From Polyangium sp. 6x1 (GTDB lineage Bacteria > Myxococcota_A > Polyangia > Polyangiales > Polyangiaceae), in NCBI RefSeq assembly GCF_029946515.1, contig NZ_JARZHH010000023.1:62001-126000 (forward strand): a stretch of DNA of 64,000 nt, written 5' to 3'. The position numbers were made by a program, and so were the translations under genes. Below, piece after piece: positions 44,709 to 52,999 of this stretch. Numbering within the stretch: position 1 is the first letter of the stretch; each line of letters begins with the position of its first letter. The notes beneath the pieces were generated by a model, which ran no database searches, was not told the origin of the DNA, and was given only the letters and a program-made list of their open reading frames with translations.

Positions 44709-46784
44709 TCAGGGCTTTTCGGCGTCGTTCGAGCCCTGCGTCGGCTCCGCCGCCGGAAACCACAGCCGGAACGTCGAGCCCTGGCCCAGCGTGCTCTCCA
44801 CGGTGATGGTGCCGCCATGCGCCTCCATCAGCCCCTTGGTGATGTACAGGCCGAGGCCGAGGCCCGTGTTCTTCTCGCGCGCCCGCGAGGCCTGGAAGAA
44901 GCGGTCGAACAATCTGCCCAGATCCTCCGCCGCGATACCGTGGCCGCGATCCTCGATCGTGACCGCCGCGCCGCCCGCCTCCGGACGGAGCGTCACCCGG
45001 ATCGGCGCGCCGGCGTCGGAGTATTTGACGGCGTTGTCGAGCAGGTTCGTGAGGATCTGCGCCAGCCGAGCCGGGTCGACGAAGACCTCGGGCAGAGAGC
45101 CCTCGACATGGAGGGTCACCGGGTGCGTCCCGAAGGTCGGCTCGATTTCGGCGAGCAGCGAGCGCGTCGCTTCCTCCAGCGACATCGGCGCGCGATCGAG
45201 CGAGAGCCGCCCGAGCTCGATGCGAGAGACGTCGAGCAGGTCCTGCGTCATGCGCGAGATCCGGCTGCTCATCCGGCGCAATCGCTGGAGGTGCTGGACC
45301 GACACCAGGACCGAATCGCCGTCGGCTTTCGCGAGCAGCGTGTCGAGGAGCAGCGTCATGGCCGCGACGGGATTGCGGAGATCATGCGCGATGACGGCCG
45401 CGAACTCGTTTCGCAAGCGGACCATTTCGCGGTGGGCCTCCTGCGCGCTCTCGAATTGCTGGGCGTAGGCGATGGCCAGCGCCGACTGCGCGGCGAAGAG
45501 TCGGACCATACGCTCGTCCTCCTCCGTGAACTCGGCGCCGCCGTCCTTGTCGCAAAGGTAGAAATTGCCGAAGACCTTCTGCCCGAGGATCAGCGGGACG
45601 CCGAGGAAGGACGTCATCGCGGGGTGATGCGCAGGGAAGCCGGACGACCGCGGATCGGCGTGGATGTCCGCCACCCGGCAGGGCCGCGGGTCGTGGATGA
45701 GCGCGCCGAGGAGCCCTCGGCCCTGGGGGAGGTTGCCGATGTCGCGGGCGACCTGCTCGGAGACGCCCACGTAGACGAAGTCGGAGAGGCCGGTGCCCGT
45801 GGCGTCGAGCACGCCGAGGGCGCCGTAGCGGGCGCGGGTCAGCTCGCAGGCTTGCTCCACCAGGCGGCGCAAGAGCTCGCGCAGGGGCATGGCGGACTCG
45901 ATGGCCATGGCCACGTCGCGGAGCAAGCGCAGCCTTCGGGCCTCGCGGCGCTCGGCCTCGCGCTGCCGGGCTTGCCGCAGCCCGAGGGCACAGGCGCCCG
46001 CCACGCCCCGGAGCAAGCGGCGCTCGAGCGGATCGAGCTTTCCTGGTTGCCGCCGCGCGACCCCGAGCACCCCGACGAGCTCGCCCCCCGCGTTCAAGGG
46101 GAAGGCCACGACCGCGTGGAGCCCCAGCTCGTTCAGGCGCAGGGGGCCGTAGAAGACGCCCTCCGGCAGCTTGTCGATGCACGGGACCTCCTGGATGTCG
46201 CCGGTCTCGGCTGCCAGCGCCACCACGGTGTTCGCCAGATTCGCGCTGTACATGTGCGCGAAGGAATCGGGAACGCCGACCGAGGCGACCAATCGCAGAC
46301 GTTCCCCGCGGGAGGTGGCGACGAGGAACACGGCGTCGGCGCGAATGGCGGCGGCGACCTCGTCGAGCAGCCCGTGGGCCAGCGTCGAGGGCTCGTCCGT
46401 GCTGAGGAGCGCGGCGCCGATACTGGCCACGAGGTCGGCGAGGCGGATCGCGAAGGGCGCGTCGGCGACGTTCTCGAATGCGAGCAGTGCCTCGCCGGCC
46501 GACGCGCGGCAGCGCACGTAAAGCAGGAGGCGGCGGGCCGTCTTCCGGTCGTACCAGACCTCCTCGTCGCCGAAGGACTCGCCACGAAGGGCGCGCCGCC
46601 ACGGGAGCTCTTCCTCGGCGAGGACAGCCAGGCTTCCGAGCCGGGAGATCTCGAATCGCTCCGACAAACGCTCCGGGGTCGGCGACTCGATTCCCAGGAG
46701 CTCGCCCAAGGAAGCGCTCGCCACGACCTCGCCCGTGGCGGCCAGCTTCATCACGGGCCAGGGGAGCACCGCGTCGACGACCAT
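44709..46784 (-). CDS. Sensor histidine kinase with PAS-like and two GAF domains
   Basis: A 691-residue cytoplasmic sensor. A PAS-like start (about 10-95) is followed by a GAF domain at about 110-270 and another at about 290-435. The kinase core has the phosphoacceptor H-box AAVIAHDLRNPVAAM, N box LTNLLDNAVKYSD, G1 DRGHGI and G2 GLGLGLYI, so it should autophosphorylate. There are no membrane segments, so it likely senses a soluble ligand or redox state through GAF. It is an orphan: no response regulator is adjacent. The first ATG was used although it lacks a ribosome-binding site; MKLAATGE at 46751 is an alternative. Confidence 0.93.
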   Translation of the reverse strand: MVVDAVLPWPVMKLAATGEVVASASLGELLGIESPTPERLSERFEISRLGSLAVLAEEELPWRRALRGESFGDEEVWYDRKTARRLLLYVRCRASAGEALLAFENVADAPFAIRLADLVASIGAALLSTDEPSTLAHGLLDEVAAAIRADAVFLVATSRGERLRLVASVGVPDSFAHMYSANLANTVVALAAETGDIQEVPCIDKLPEGVFYGPLRLNELGLHAVVAFPLNAGGELVGVLGVARRQPGKLDPLERRLLRGVAGACALGLRQARQREAERREARRLRLLRDVAMAIESAMPLRELLRRLVEQACELTRARYGALGVLDATGTGLSDFVYVGVSEQVARDIGNLPQGRGLLGALIHDPRPCRVADIHADPRSSGFPAHHPAMTSFLGVPLILGQKVFGNFYLCDKDGGAEFTEEDERMVRLFAAQSALAIAYAQQFESAQEAHREMVRLRNEFAAVIAHDLRNPVAAMTLLLDTLLAKADGDSVLVSVQHLQRLRRMSSRISRMTQDLLDVSRIELGRLSLDRAPMSLEEATRSLLAEIEPTFGTHPVTLHVEGSLPEVFVDPARLAQILTNLLDNAVKYSDAGAPIRVTLRPEAGGAAVTIEDRGHGIAAEDLGRLFDRFFQASRAREKNTGLGLGLYITKGLMEAHGGTITVESTLGQGSTFRLWFPAAEPTQGSNDAEKP

Positions 46785-46928
46785 GTAGACCGTATTGGTA
46801 CGCCCGAAGGAGCCGTCACCCCGGCTGTGAGGGGCGGGCGCGTCGCGATCGGCAACTGGAGGCCGAGCGGCGGCTCCGGCGGGGCGCGCGCTCGGCAGAG
46901 GACGAGCATTCGAAGCCAGGGGGCGTTT

Positions 46929-47438
46929 TTAATCCACGCAGGCCGGGACCTCGGCGCCTCGAATGGCGCCCCGCGGCTCCGGCTCTTTCTCACGATCGAT
47001 CTTTCGCGCCCGCGCGCGCTCCTGCCATATCGACGCTCCCACGAGAACCGCAATCGAGGCCCAAGCGAGGACCTGGATCTCGCCGAGCGCGTGGCTCGCA
47101 ATGAGCCCGGCGCAGCCGACGAGCGAGAGCGCGAGCGGGCCCACGCGGCGCGAGCGGGCATGACGATGGACGCTCACGACGAGCGTGATGACGACCGCGG
47201 CGACGAGCAATACGAGGTGCTGCGTCTCGGTGATCACGAATCCGACGCCGACCGCAGAGAGCGCCTGCGCCCACGCGCCGAGGCAGGTCGGGCATACCGC
47301 GCAGGCGAGCACGGGCAGGGCCGCGCCGAGGAGGGACGAGCGGCCGGGCACCGGCGTCCGCGTTTTGCGGTGGTGACCTCCGCAGCAACCTTCATGAGAA
47401 TCCTCGGTATGCTCGGGGAGGCTCGTTCGTATGTCCAC
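46929..47438 (-). CDS. MerC-domain membrane protein
   Basis: A 169-residue protein with four predicted membrane helices. A Cys/His-rich N-terminus (HEGCCGGHHRK) precedes LPVLACAVCPTCLGAW, which carries the paired cysteines typical of MerC mercury transporters and their many homologues of uncertain metal use. No other mer genes are nearby, so general metal or thiol handling is as likely as mercury resistance. GTG start; 96 bp divergent from the thioesterase gene. Confidence 0.8.
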   Translation of the reverse strand: MDIRTSLPEHTEDSHEGCCGGHHRKTRTPVPGRSSLLGAALPVLACAVCPTCLGAWAQALSAVGVGFVITETQHLVLLVAAVVITLVVSVHRHARSRRVGPLALSLVGCAGLIASHALGEIQVLAWASIAVLVGASIWQERARARKIDREKEPEPRGAIRGAEVPACVD

Positions 47439-47534
47439 GATCCGATCATGACCCCGGAGCCCGTCGATGCAATGCCGTCGTCACGGACGAAAGGGCACGC
47501 GGAGGACGGAAAATCCAGGGGAAAAAGGGAGCCC

Positions 47535-48023
47535 ATGACGATGGCGGTTGCTTTCCCGTCGTCGCCCGCGGATGGTTCTCTCGCCATGAGCGCCGCTTCC
47601 TCCGACGAATACGTGTTTCGCGTCGTCGCCTCCCCCGACGACATCGACGAGCTCGGGCACGTGTCCAACGTGGTCTACGTGCGCTGGGTGCAGGACGCCG
47701 CCAAGGCCCACGCCGAGGCCCTCGGCTGGGACCGGTCGGCCCTTGCGCGCGCCGGCGCCGTTTTCGTCGTCCGGCGCCACGAGATCGATTACCTCGCGTC
47801 GGTCTTCGTGGGCGATCGCATCGAGGTCCGGACCCACGTCGCCAGGTTCGGCGCCGCCACGTGCGAGCGAAAGACCCGCCTCGTGCGTATCTCCGAAGGC
47901 GTCGAGGTCGCCCGCGCCGTCACGTCATGGGCATTCGTCGCGACCGCCACCCAGCGGCCTACCCGCATCCCCCAGGAGATCCGCGACGCCTTTCCCACCA
48001 CCCTGCCGCGCGGCGGCGCCTGA
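47535..48023 (+). CDS. Acyl-CoA thioesterase (4HBT hot-dog fold)
   Basis: A 162-residue hot-dog protein of the YbgC/FadM kind. The active-site region DIDELGHVSNVVYVRWVQDA contains the family's D-x-(x)-GH-x-N-x-x-Y pattern, followed by VVRRHEIDYLASVFVGDRIEVRTHV. It hydrolyses acyl-CoA thioesters; chain length unknown. GGGAG upstream favours ATG 47535 or the next ATG at 47541. Its last 99 bp are also the end of the convergent symporter gene, an unusually long tail overlap. Confidence 0.9.
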   Translation: MTMAVAFPSSPADGSLAMSAASSDEYVFRVVASPDDIDELGHVSNVVYVRWVQDAAKAHAEALGWDRSALARAGAVFVVRRHEIDYLASVFVGDRIEVRTHVARFGAATCERKTRLVRISEGVEVARAVTSWAFVATATQRPTRIPQEIRDAFPTTLPRGGA

Positions 48024-49346
48024 TCCCTTCGAATCACCGTCGCCCACGTCGAGCAGCACGGCGACGAGCATGTCGCTCATCACGTTCACGGCCGAGCGAC
48101 ACCGCGCAATGAACCAGTCGACCGTCATCACGAGCGGAATGGCCGTGGCGATCAAGGCGTCCGGCAGCCCCGCGGCGCCGAGCACGAGCGGCAGCACGAC
48201 GAGGCCCGCCTCCGGGATCCCCGCGATTCCCGCCGCCGCCATGACCGACGCGAGCCCGATCGTGACCTCGCCGCCGAGCCCGAGCGGCGCGCCGACCGCC
48301 TGCGTCAAGAAGACGGCCGTCATGGCCTCGTAGAGGAGAATGCCGTCGTTGTTGAGGTTCGTCCCGATGCACGCCGCGAGCCGCGCCGACGCGGGCGAGA
48401 CGCCCATGCGATCGAGCGCCTTCAGCGTGAGGGGCACCGTGGCGAGGCTCGAGTTCGTCGAGAGGCCCGTCAAGATGGCGTCCGCGCCAATGCCGAGATA
48501 CACGCGCGGCGGCTTTCTCCCGACGAGCCAGGCGACGAGCGGGTAATACACGAGCGAATGCAGCGCCATCGCCGCGACGATCGTGACGAGGAAGATCCAG
48601 AGCGACGCGAAGATCCGCATCCCGGCCTTGCCCACGACGTCCGCGACGACGCCGAGCACCGCGATCGGGACGACGCCGACCACGATGTCGAGCGCCTCGA
48701 CGAGGATCGCATACATGCCGCCGATGGCCTGCTCGATCACCGCAATGCCACGCTCGGTCCCCTCGGCCGTCCGCGCCCGCGCGCGCCGCAGCGCGAGGCC
48801 CGCGAGCAGGCCGAGCAGGACGACCGTGATGATGCTGTTTTCCGAGAACGGGTCGACGAGGCTTTTCGGGACGTAGCTCGAGACGTTGTCGAGCAGGCCG
48901 AGGCTGCCCTTCTTCGAGGCCGCGAGGAGCTCCTGCGCCGAATCCGAGGTCGCGGCGCCCGGCCGGTGGAGCTCCGCGAGCGTGCCCGAGAGGTGCCGCC
49001 CGGGCGAAAAGGCGTTCATGATCGAGAGGCCAATGCCGAGCGCCACCGTCGCATTGATCGCGCAAATGAGAAGGAGCCGCGCCCCCTTGCGGAGGGAAAT
49101 GTCGGTTTTGACGAACGCGTCGAGGATCGCGAAAAACACGAGCGGGACGGCGAGCGCCTTGAGGAGCTTGACGACGAGCAATCCCAGGCGGCCGAGCTCG
49201 GCGTTGCCGATGCTGCCGAGGAGGTACTTTCGCTCCCCGAACGCGAGCCCGAGCACGATGCCGAGGACGACGCCGGAGAGCACGCGCACGTAGAGCGGGA
49301 TTCGTCGGTTGGGTTGCTCTCCCCCGCAGCTTTTTTGCTCCCCCAT
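47925..49346 (-). CDS. Dicarboxylate/amino acid:cation symporter (DAACS family)
   Basis: A 473-residue inner-membrane transporter related to GltP/DctA/Glt-Ph. It has about eight helices and two re-entrant hairpins: the serine-rich HP1 segment STNSSLATVPLTLKAL and NLNNDGILLYEAMTAVFLTQAVG, the counterpart of the NMDGT region, with GIAGIPEAGLVVLPLVL for HP2. Substrate: aspartate, glutamate or C4-dicarboxylates; the NLNNDG variant differs from NMDGT, so ion coupling may differ. Start MGEQKSCGGE was chosen over TTG 49385. The C-terminal about 30 residues are Gly-rich and lie in the overlap with the thioesterase gene, so they may be a recent read-through extension. Confidence 0.9.
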   Translation of the reverse strand: MGEQKSCGGEQPNRRIPLYVRVLSGVVLGIVLGLAFGERKYLLGSIGNAELGRLGLLVVKLLKALAVPLVFFAILDAFVKTDISLRKGARLLLICAINATVALGIGLSIMNAFSPGRHLSGTLAELHRPGAATSDSAQELLAASKKGSLGLLDNVSSYVPKSLVDPFSENSIITVVLLGLLAGLALRRARARTAEGTERGIAVIEQAIGGMYAILVEALDIVVGVVPIAVLGVVADVVGKAGMRIFASLWIFLVTIVAAMALHSLVYYPLVAWLVGRKPPRVYLGIGADAILTGLSTNSSLATVPLTLKALDRMGVSPASARLAACIGTNLNNDGILLYEAMTAVFLTQAVGAPLGLGGEVTIGLASVMAAAGIAGIPEAGLVVLPLVLGAAGLPDALIATAIPLVMTVDWFIARCRSAVNVMSDMLVAVLLDVGDGDSKGSGAAARQGGGKGVADLLGDAGRPLGGGRDECP

Positions 49347-49474
49347 GGCCACGGCAGTCTTCCCGCGGGTCCCCGGCGCCGTCAATTGTCATGGTGAGCC
49401 CTCGACGCGGCGGCTAGCATGGCAGCTGGCTTGCGCGTGTTTGCATGGCGAGCGGCGCGGAGAGGATCGGGGCG

Positions 49475-52400
49475 ATGAACGGGCCATCGCGGGGACCGGG
49501 GGAGGCGGAGCAAGGGCAACCTGCGACGAGCGCGCCCGTCCCGCGCGGCGTAGGCGCGGATCTCGGCGCGGCGAGCACGTTGTCGATGAGCCAGGCCCCG
49601 TCGGGGCTCACGACGCACGTGCCGTCGTCGGGGCGCTGGAGCTCCGCGAGGCTGCCGCTCGTCGATCGCGCGAGTTATCTCGTGGAGTGCGAGGTCGCGC
49701 AGGGCGGAATCGGGCGGGTCCTCTCGGCGCGTGATCAGAGGCTCGATCGGCGGGTGGCGCTGAAGGAGCTGCTCGACACCGGCGTCGCCGCCGAGGACCG
49801 GTTCGTCCGCGAGGCGCTCTTGACGGCGCGGCTGCAGCATCCGTCGATCGTGCCGGTCTACGAGGCCGGGCGCTGGCCCACGGGCGAACCATTTTATTCG
49901 ATGAAGCTCGTCTCCGGGCGCCCGCTGTCCGAGATCATCGACGGCGCCCGCACGATCGACGAGCGTCTGCCGCTGCTCACGCACGTGCTCGCCGTCGCCG
50001 ACGCGGTGGCGTACGCGCATGAAAAACGCATCATCCACCGCGATTTGAAGCCCGCGAACGTGCTCGTCGGCGCGCACGGCGAGACGCTCGTGATCGATTG
50101 GGGGCTCGGCAAGGACCTATCCGAGCCGGTGGTGGACGTCGGGCAAGGTCCGGCCTCCGAGGACGAGGAGGGGGTGGCCTCCGTCGACGGCGACGGGATC
50201 ACGCTCGTGGGCGCGGTGATGGGGACCCCCGCGTACATGCCGCCCGAGCAAGCGGCGGCCGAACCCGTGGACGAGCGCGCGGACGTGTACGCGCTCGGAG
50301 CGATTCTCTATCACGTGCTCGCGGGGCGCCCGCCGTACGCGGGCGTGAGCGGCATCAAGATCCTGCAGCGGGTGCTCGAAGGCCCGCCGACGCCGCTCGG
50401 CAAGATGCAGCGCGGGATCCAGCTGGATCTTCTGGCGATCGTGGACAAGGCGATGGGCCGGGATCCGGCCGCGCGGTACCCGACGGCGAAGGCGCTGGCC
50501 GAGGATCTGCGGCGGTTTCTCGCGGGGCAGCTCGTGGGCGTGCACTCCTACACGACCCGCGAGAAGGCGTGGCGATTCGCGCGCAAGCATCGCGCGGCGC
50601 TTTCGGTGGGTGCGGCGGCGCTCTTGGTGCTGGTCACGGCCGCGGGGCTGTTTCTCACGAACGTGATGAAGGAGCGCGATCGCGTCACGCGGGAGCACGC
50701 GATGACGGAGGAGGCGCGCAAGAAGGCGGTGGACGCCGAGCATCGGGCCGTCGCGCACGCCGACGAGCTGACGCTGGTGCAGGCGCGCGCGGCCGTGCTC
50801 CGGGACCCGAACGAGGCGCTCGCGTGGCTGAAGACGCTGTCGCCGACGTTCGAGCAGTGGAGCTCGGCGCGCCTCGTGGCCGCCGACGCCTGGGTGCACG
50901 GGCCGGCGCAGGTGCTGCGGGACCAAAAAGGGGCCGTCAATCGCGTCGATATCTCGAAGGACGGGAGGCGGCTCGTCGTGGCGAGCGACGATCACTCGGC
51001 GCGCATTTACGATCTCACGACGGGCGCGTCGATCGAGCTCTGCGGGCACGAGGACGAGGTCTGGTTCGCGACGTTTTTCCCCGACGAACAGCGCGTGCTG
51101 ACGACGGGAAAGGACCGGACGATCCGCGTCTGGGACGCCGCCACGGGCGCCGAGATTTCCACGCTGCGCGGGCACACGCGCCCGATCGTGTTCGCCCACC
51201 CGTCGCGCGACGGCAAGGAGGTCGTGAGCCAGGCCGACGACTGGACCGTGCGGGCCTGGGACGTCGCGACGGGCAAGCACCGCGTGCTCGCGTCGGACCC
51301 GGAGATGACCCTGAAAGGGGCCTTTTCGTCGGACGATCGCCATTTCGTGACCGCAGGGAGGAGCGGCGTCTTGACGCTGTTCGATCGGATGACCGGGGAG
51401 TCGTTCGTGCTGCCCGAGATGCGCGTCCACGACGCGACGGCCCAGCTTTTGCCGCGGTTCCCGATGGGTTTTTCGCCGGACTCGCGCCTGCTCGCGGCCG
51501 GCGGTCCGGACGGGGCCGTGTGGCTCTGGGACATGCAAAAGAAGGACAAGCCGCGGAAGCTCGAAGGCCAAGACGCGGCCATCCTGCGGCTCACCTTCGC
51601 GCACGACAGCTCGCGCGTCGCGACCGCCACGACGGATGGAACGGTCCGGGTCTGGGAGCTCGCGACAGGCGCAGTCACGACGCTGCCCACGTACGACGGC
51701 GTGGTGTTCGCACTGGCCTTCTCGCCCGACGGGCGCATGATCGCGTACGGCGGCAACGATCACGCGGTGCGGCTCGTCAACTTCACGACCGGGGAGCGGC
51801 GCCGGTTCGTGGGCATGCGCGACAACGTGTCGGACGTGCAGTTCTCGGACGACGGGACGCGGCTGGTGGTCGCGAGCGTCGACGGCACCGCGCGCGTCTT
51901 CCCGCTCGATACGACGCCGGGCCGCGTGCTCGGCCGGCACGAGGGGGCGGCGTTCGAGGTCGACATCTCGCCCGCCGGGGAGATCGTGCTCTCCGCCGGG
52001 GCCGACGGCGTCGCAGAGCTCTGGCCCACGCGAGGCGGCGCCGAGCCCGTCACGCTCGCGGGGCACGTGGGGCGGGTGGAGCACGCAGAGATCTCCCCCG
52101 CCGGGGATGTCGTCGCCACCGCGGGCGAGGACGGCACGGTCCGCCTCTGGGACACGCAAGGCCACGAATTCCGGGCGTCCCGCGCGGAGGGCGCGGGGGC
52201 GCCGGTGATCGGGTTCTCGCCGAACGGGGCGTCGATCGCGATCGGCCACGCGACGGGCGTCGTCGAGCTCTGGGACGTGGACTCCGGCGAGGCGCGCGTG
52301 ATCGGCCGCCACGACAAGGCGATCCTCTCGCTCGTGTTCTCCGCGGATGGAGCGAGGCTCGCGACGGGCAGCGCCGACAGGACCGCGCGCATCTGGAAGC

Positions 52401-52993
52401 TCGCCACGGGCGAGAGCCGCGTGCTCGGCGGCCAGGAGGAGGCCGTCGAGTCGGTCGCGTTCTCACCCGACGGCAAGGTCGTCGCCACGGGCTGCCTCGA
52501 TCACAAGCTGCGGATCTGGGACGAGGGCGCCGAAGGGCCCCGGACCTACGACGCGAGCGGGTATCGCGTCGTGGGTTTGTCGTTCACGCCGGATGGCGAG
52601 ACGCTGCTCAGCCTGGGCGAGGACGCGACGGTGCGGGTCTGGGACGTCGGGACGGGCGTGATTCGCAGCGTGCTGCGCGGCCACAACGGGCCCATTCACA
52701 CGCTCGCGCTCGCGGCGAACGGCGCCGCGCTCGTGACGGGGAGCGACGACAAGACGGTGCGGCTCTGGGACCTCGCGATCGGCGAGGGGCGCGTGCTCGG
52801 CACGCACGAGAGCGCCGTGCGGGACGTGGACATCGCCCCCGACGGGAGCTGGGCCGTGTCCGTGGGCCGCGACGGCACGGTCCGGGTTTGGCCGGACGAC
52901 CTTCCCCACGAGCCCGAGGCGTTACGCGCCTGGATCGCCCGATCGGTGCCCGACACGGTCGAGCATTTCACGGACGCGATGCTCGCCCATTGA
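49475..52993 (+). CDS. Serine/threonine protein kinase fused to WD40 repeats
   Basis: A 1172-residue protein. After a low-complexity N-terminus, a kinase domain spans about 60-370: degenerate Gly loop AQGGIGRV, VALKELL, HRDLKPANV, then VIDWGLGKDL (DWG in place of DFG, frequent in this WD40-linked subgroup) and GTPAYMPPEQ. One membrane helix lies at about 385-405 (AALSVGAAALLVLVTAAGLFL). The rest holds about 14 WD40 blades (for example VATAGEDGTVRLWD and VTGSDDKTVRLWDLA), enough for two seven-bladed propellers that probably sense or dock a partner. ATG 49475 (AGAGGATCGGGGC upstream) was chosen; 49445 is an alternative. It is tail-to-tail, 6 bp, with the STAS regulator. Confidence 0.92.
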   Translation: MNGPSRGPGEAEQGQPATSAPVPRGVGADLGAASTLSMSQAPSGLTTHVPSSGRWSSARLPLVDRASYLVECEVAQGGIGRVLSARDQRLDRRVALKELLDTGVAAEDRFVREALLTARLQHPSIVPVYEAGRWPTGEPFYSMKLVSGRPLSEIIDGARTIDERLPLLTHVLAVADAVAYAHEKRIIHRDLKPANVLVGAHGETLVIDWGLGKDLSEPVVDVGQGPASEDEEGVASVDGDGITLVGAVMGTPAYMPPEQAAAEPVDERADVYALGAILYHVLAGRPPYAGVSGIKILQRVLEGPPTPLGKMQRGIQLDLLAIVDKAMGRDPAARYPTAKALAEDLRRFLAGQLVGVHSYTTREKAWRFARKHRAALSVGAAALLVLVTAAGLFLTNVMKERDRVTREHAMTEEARKKAVDAEHRAVAHADELTLVQARAAVLRDPNEALAWLKTLSPTFEQWSSARLVAADAWVHGPAQVLRDQKGAVNRVDISKDGRRLVVASDDHSARIYDLTTGASIELCGHEDEVWFATFFPDEQRVLTTGKDRTIRVWDAATGAEISTLRGHTRPIVFAHPSRDGKEVVSQADDWTVRAWDVATGKHRVLASDPEMTLKGAFSSDDRHFVTAGRSGVLTLFDRMTGESFVLPEMRVHDATAQLLPRFPMGFSPDSRLLAAGGPDGAVWLWDMQKKDKPRKLEGQDAAILRLTFAHDSSRVATATTDGTVRVWELATGAVTTLPTYDGVVFALAFSPDGRMIAYGGNDHAVRLVNFTTGERRRFVGMRDNVSDVQFSDDGTRLVVASVDGTARVFPLDTTPGRVLGRHEGAAFEVDISPAGEIVLSAGADGVAELWPTRGGAEPVTLAGHVGRVEHAEISPAGDVVATAGEDGTVRLWDTQGHEFRASRAEGAGAPVIGFSPNGASIAIGHATGVVELWDVDSGEARVIGRHDKAILSLVFSADGARLATGSADRTARIWKLATGESRVLGGQEEAVESVAFSPDGKVVATGCLDHKLRIWDEGAEGPRTYDASGYRVVGLSFTPDGETLLSLGEDATVRVWDVGTGVIRSVLRGHNGPIHTLALAANGAALVTGSDDKTVRLWDLAIGEGRVLGTHESAVRDVDIAPDGSWAVSVGRDGTVRVWPDDLPHEPEALRAWIARSVPDTVEHFTDAMLAH

Positions 52994-52999
52994 TCCCCG

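Noticed and set aside
46929..47438. Mercury-resistance operon
   Set aside because: Only a MerC-like protein is present; no merR, merT, merP or merA in the window.
44532..47534. Long plus-strand open frame upstream of the thioesterase
   Set aside because: Runs antisense to the histidine kinase and MerC-like genes; only the last 162 residues are a real protein.
50117..52312. 731-residue minus-strand open frame
   Set aside because: Antisense shadow of the WD40 repeats, typical of high-GC third-position bias.
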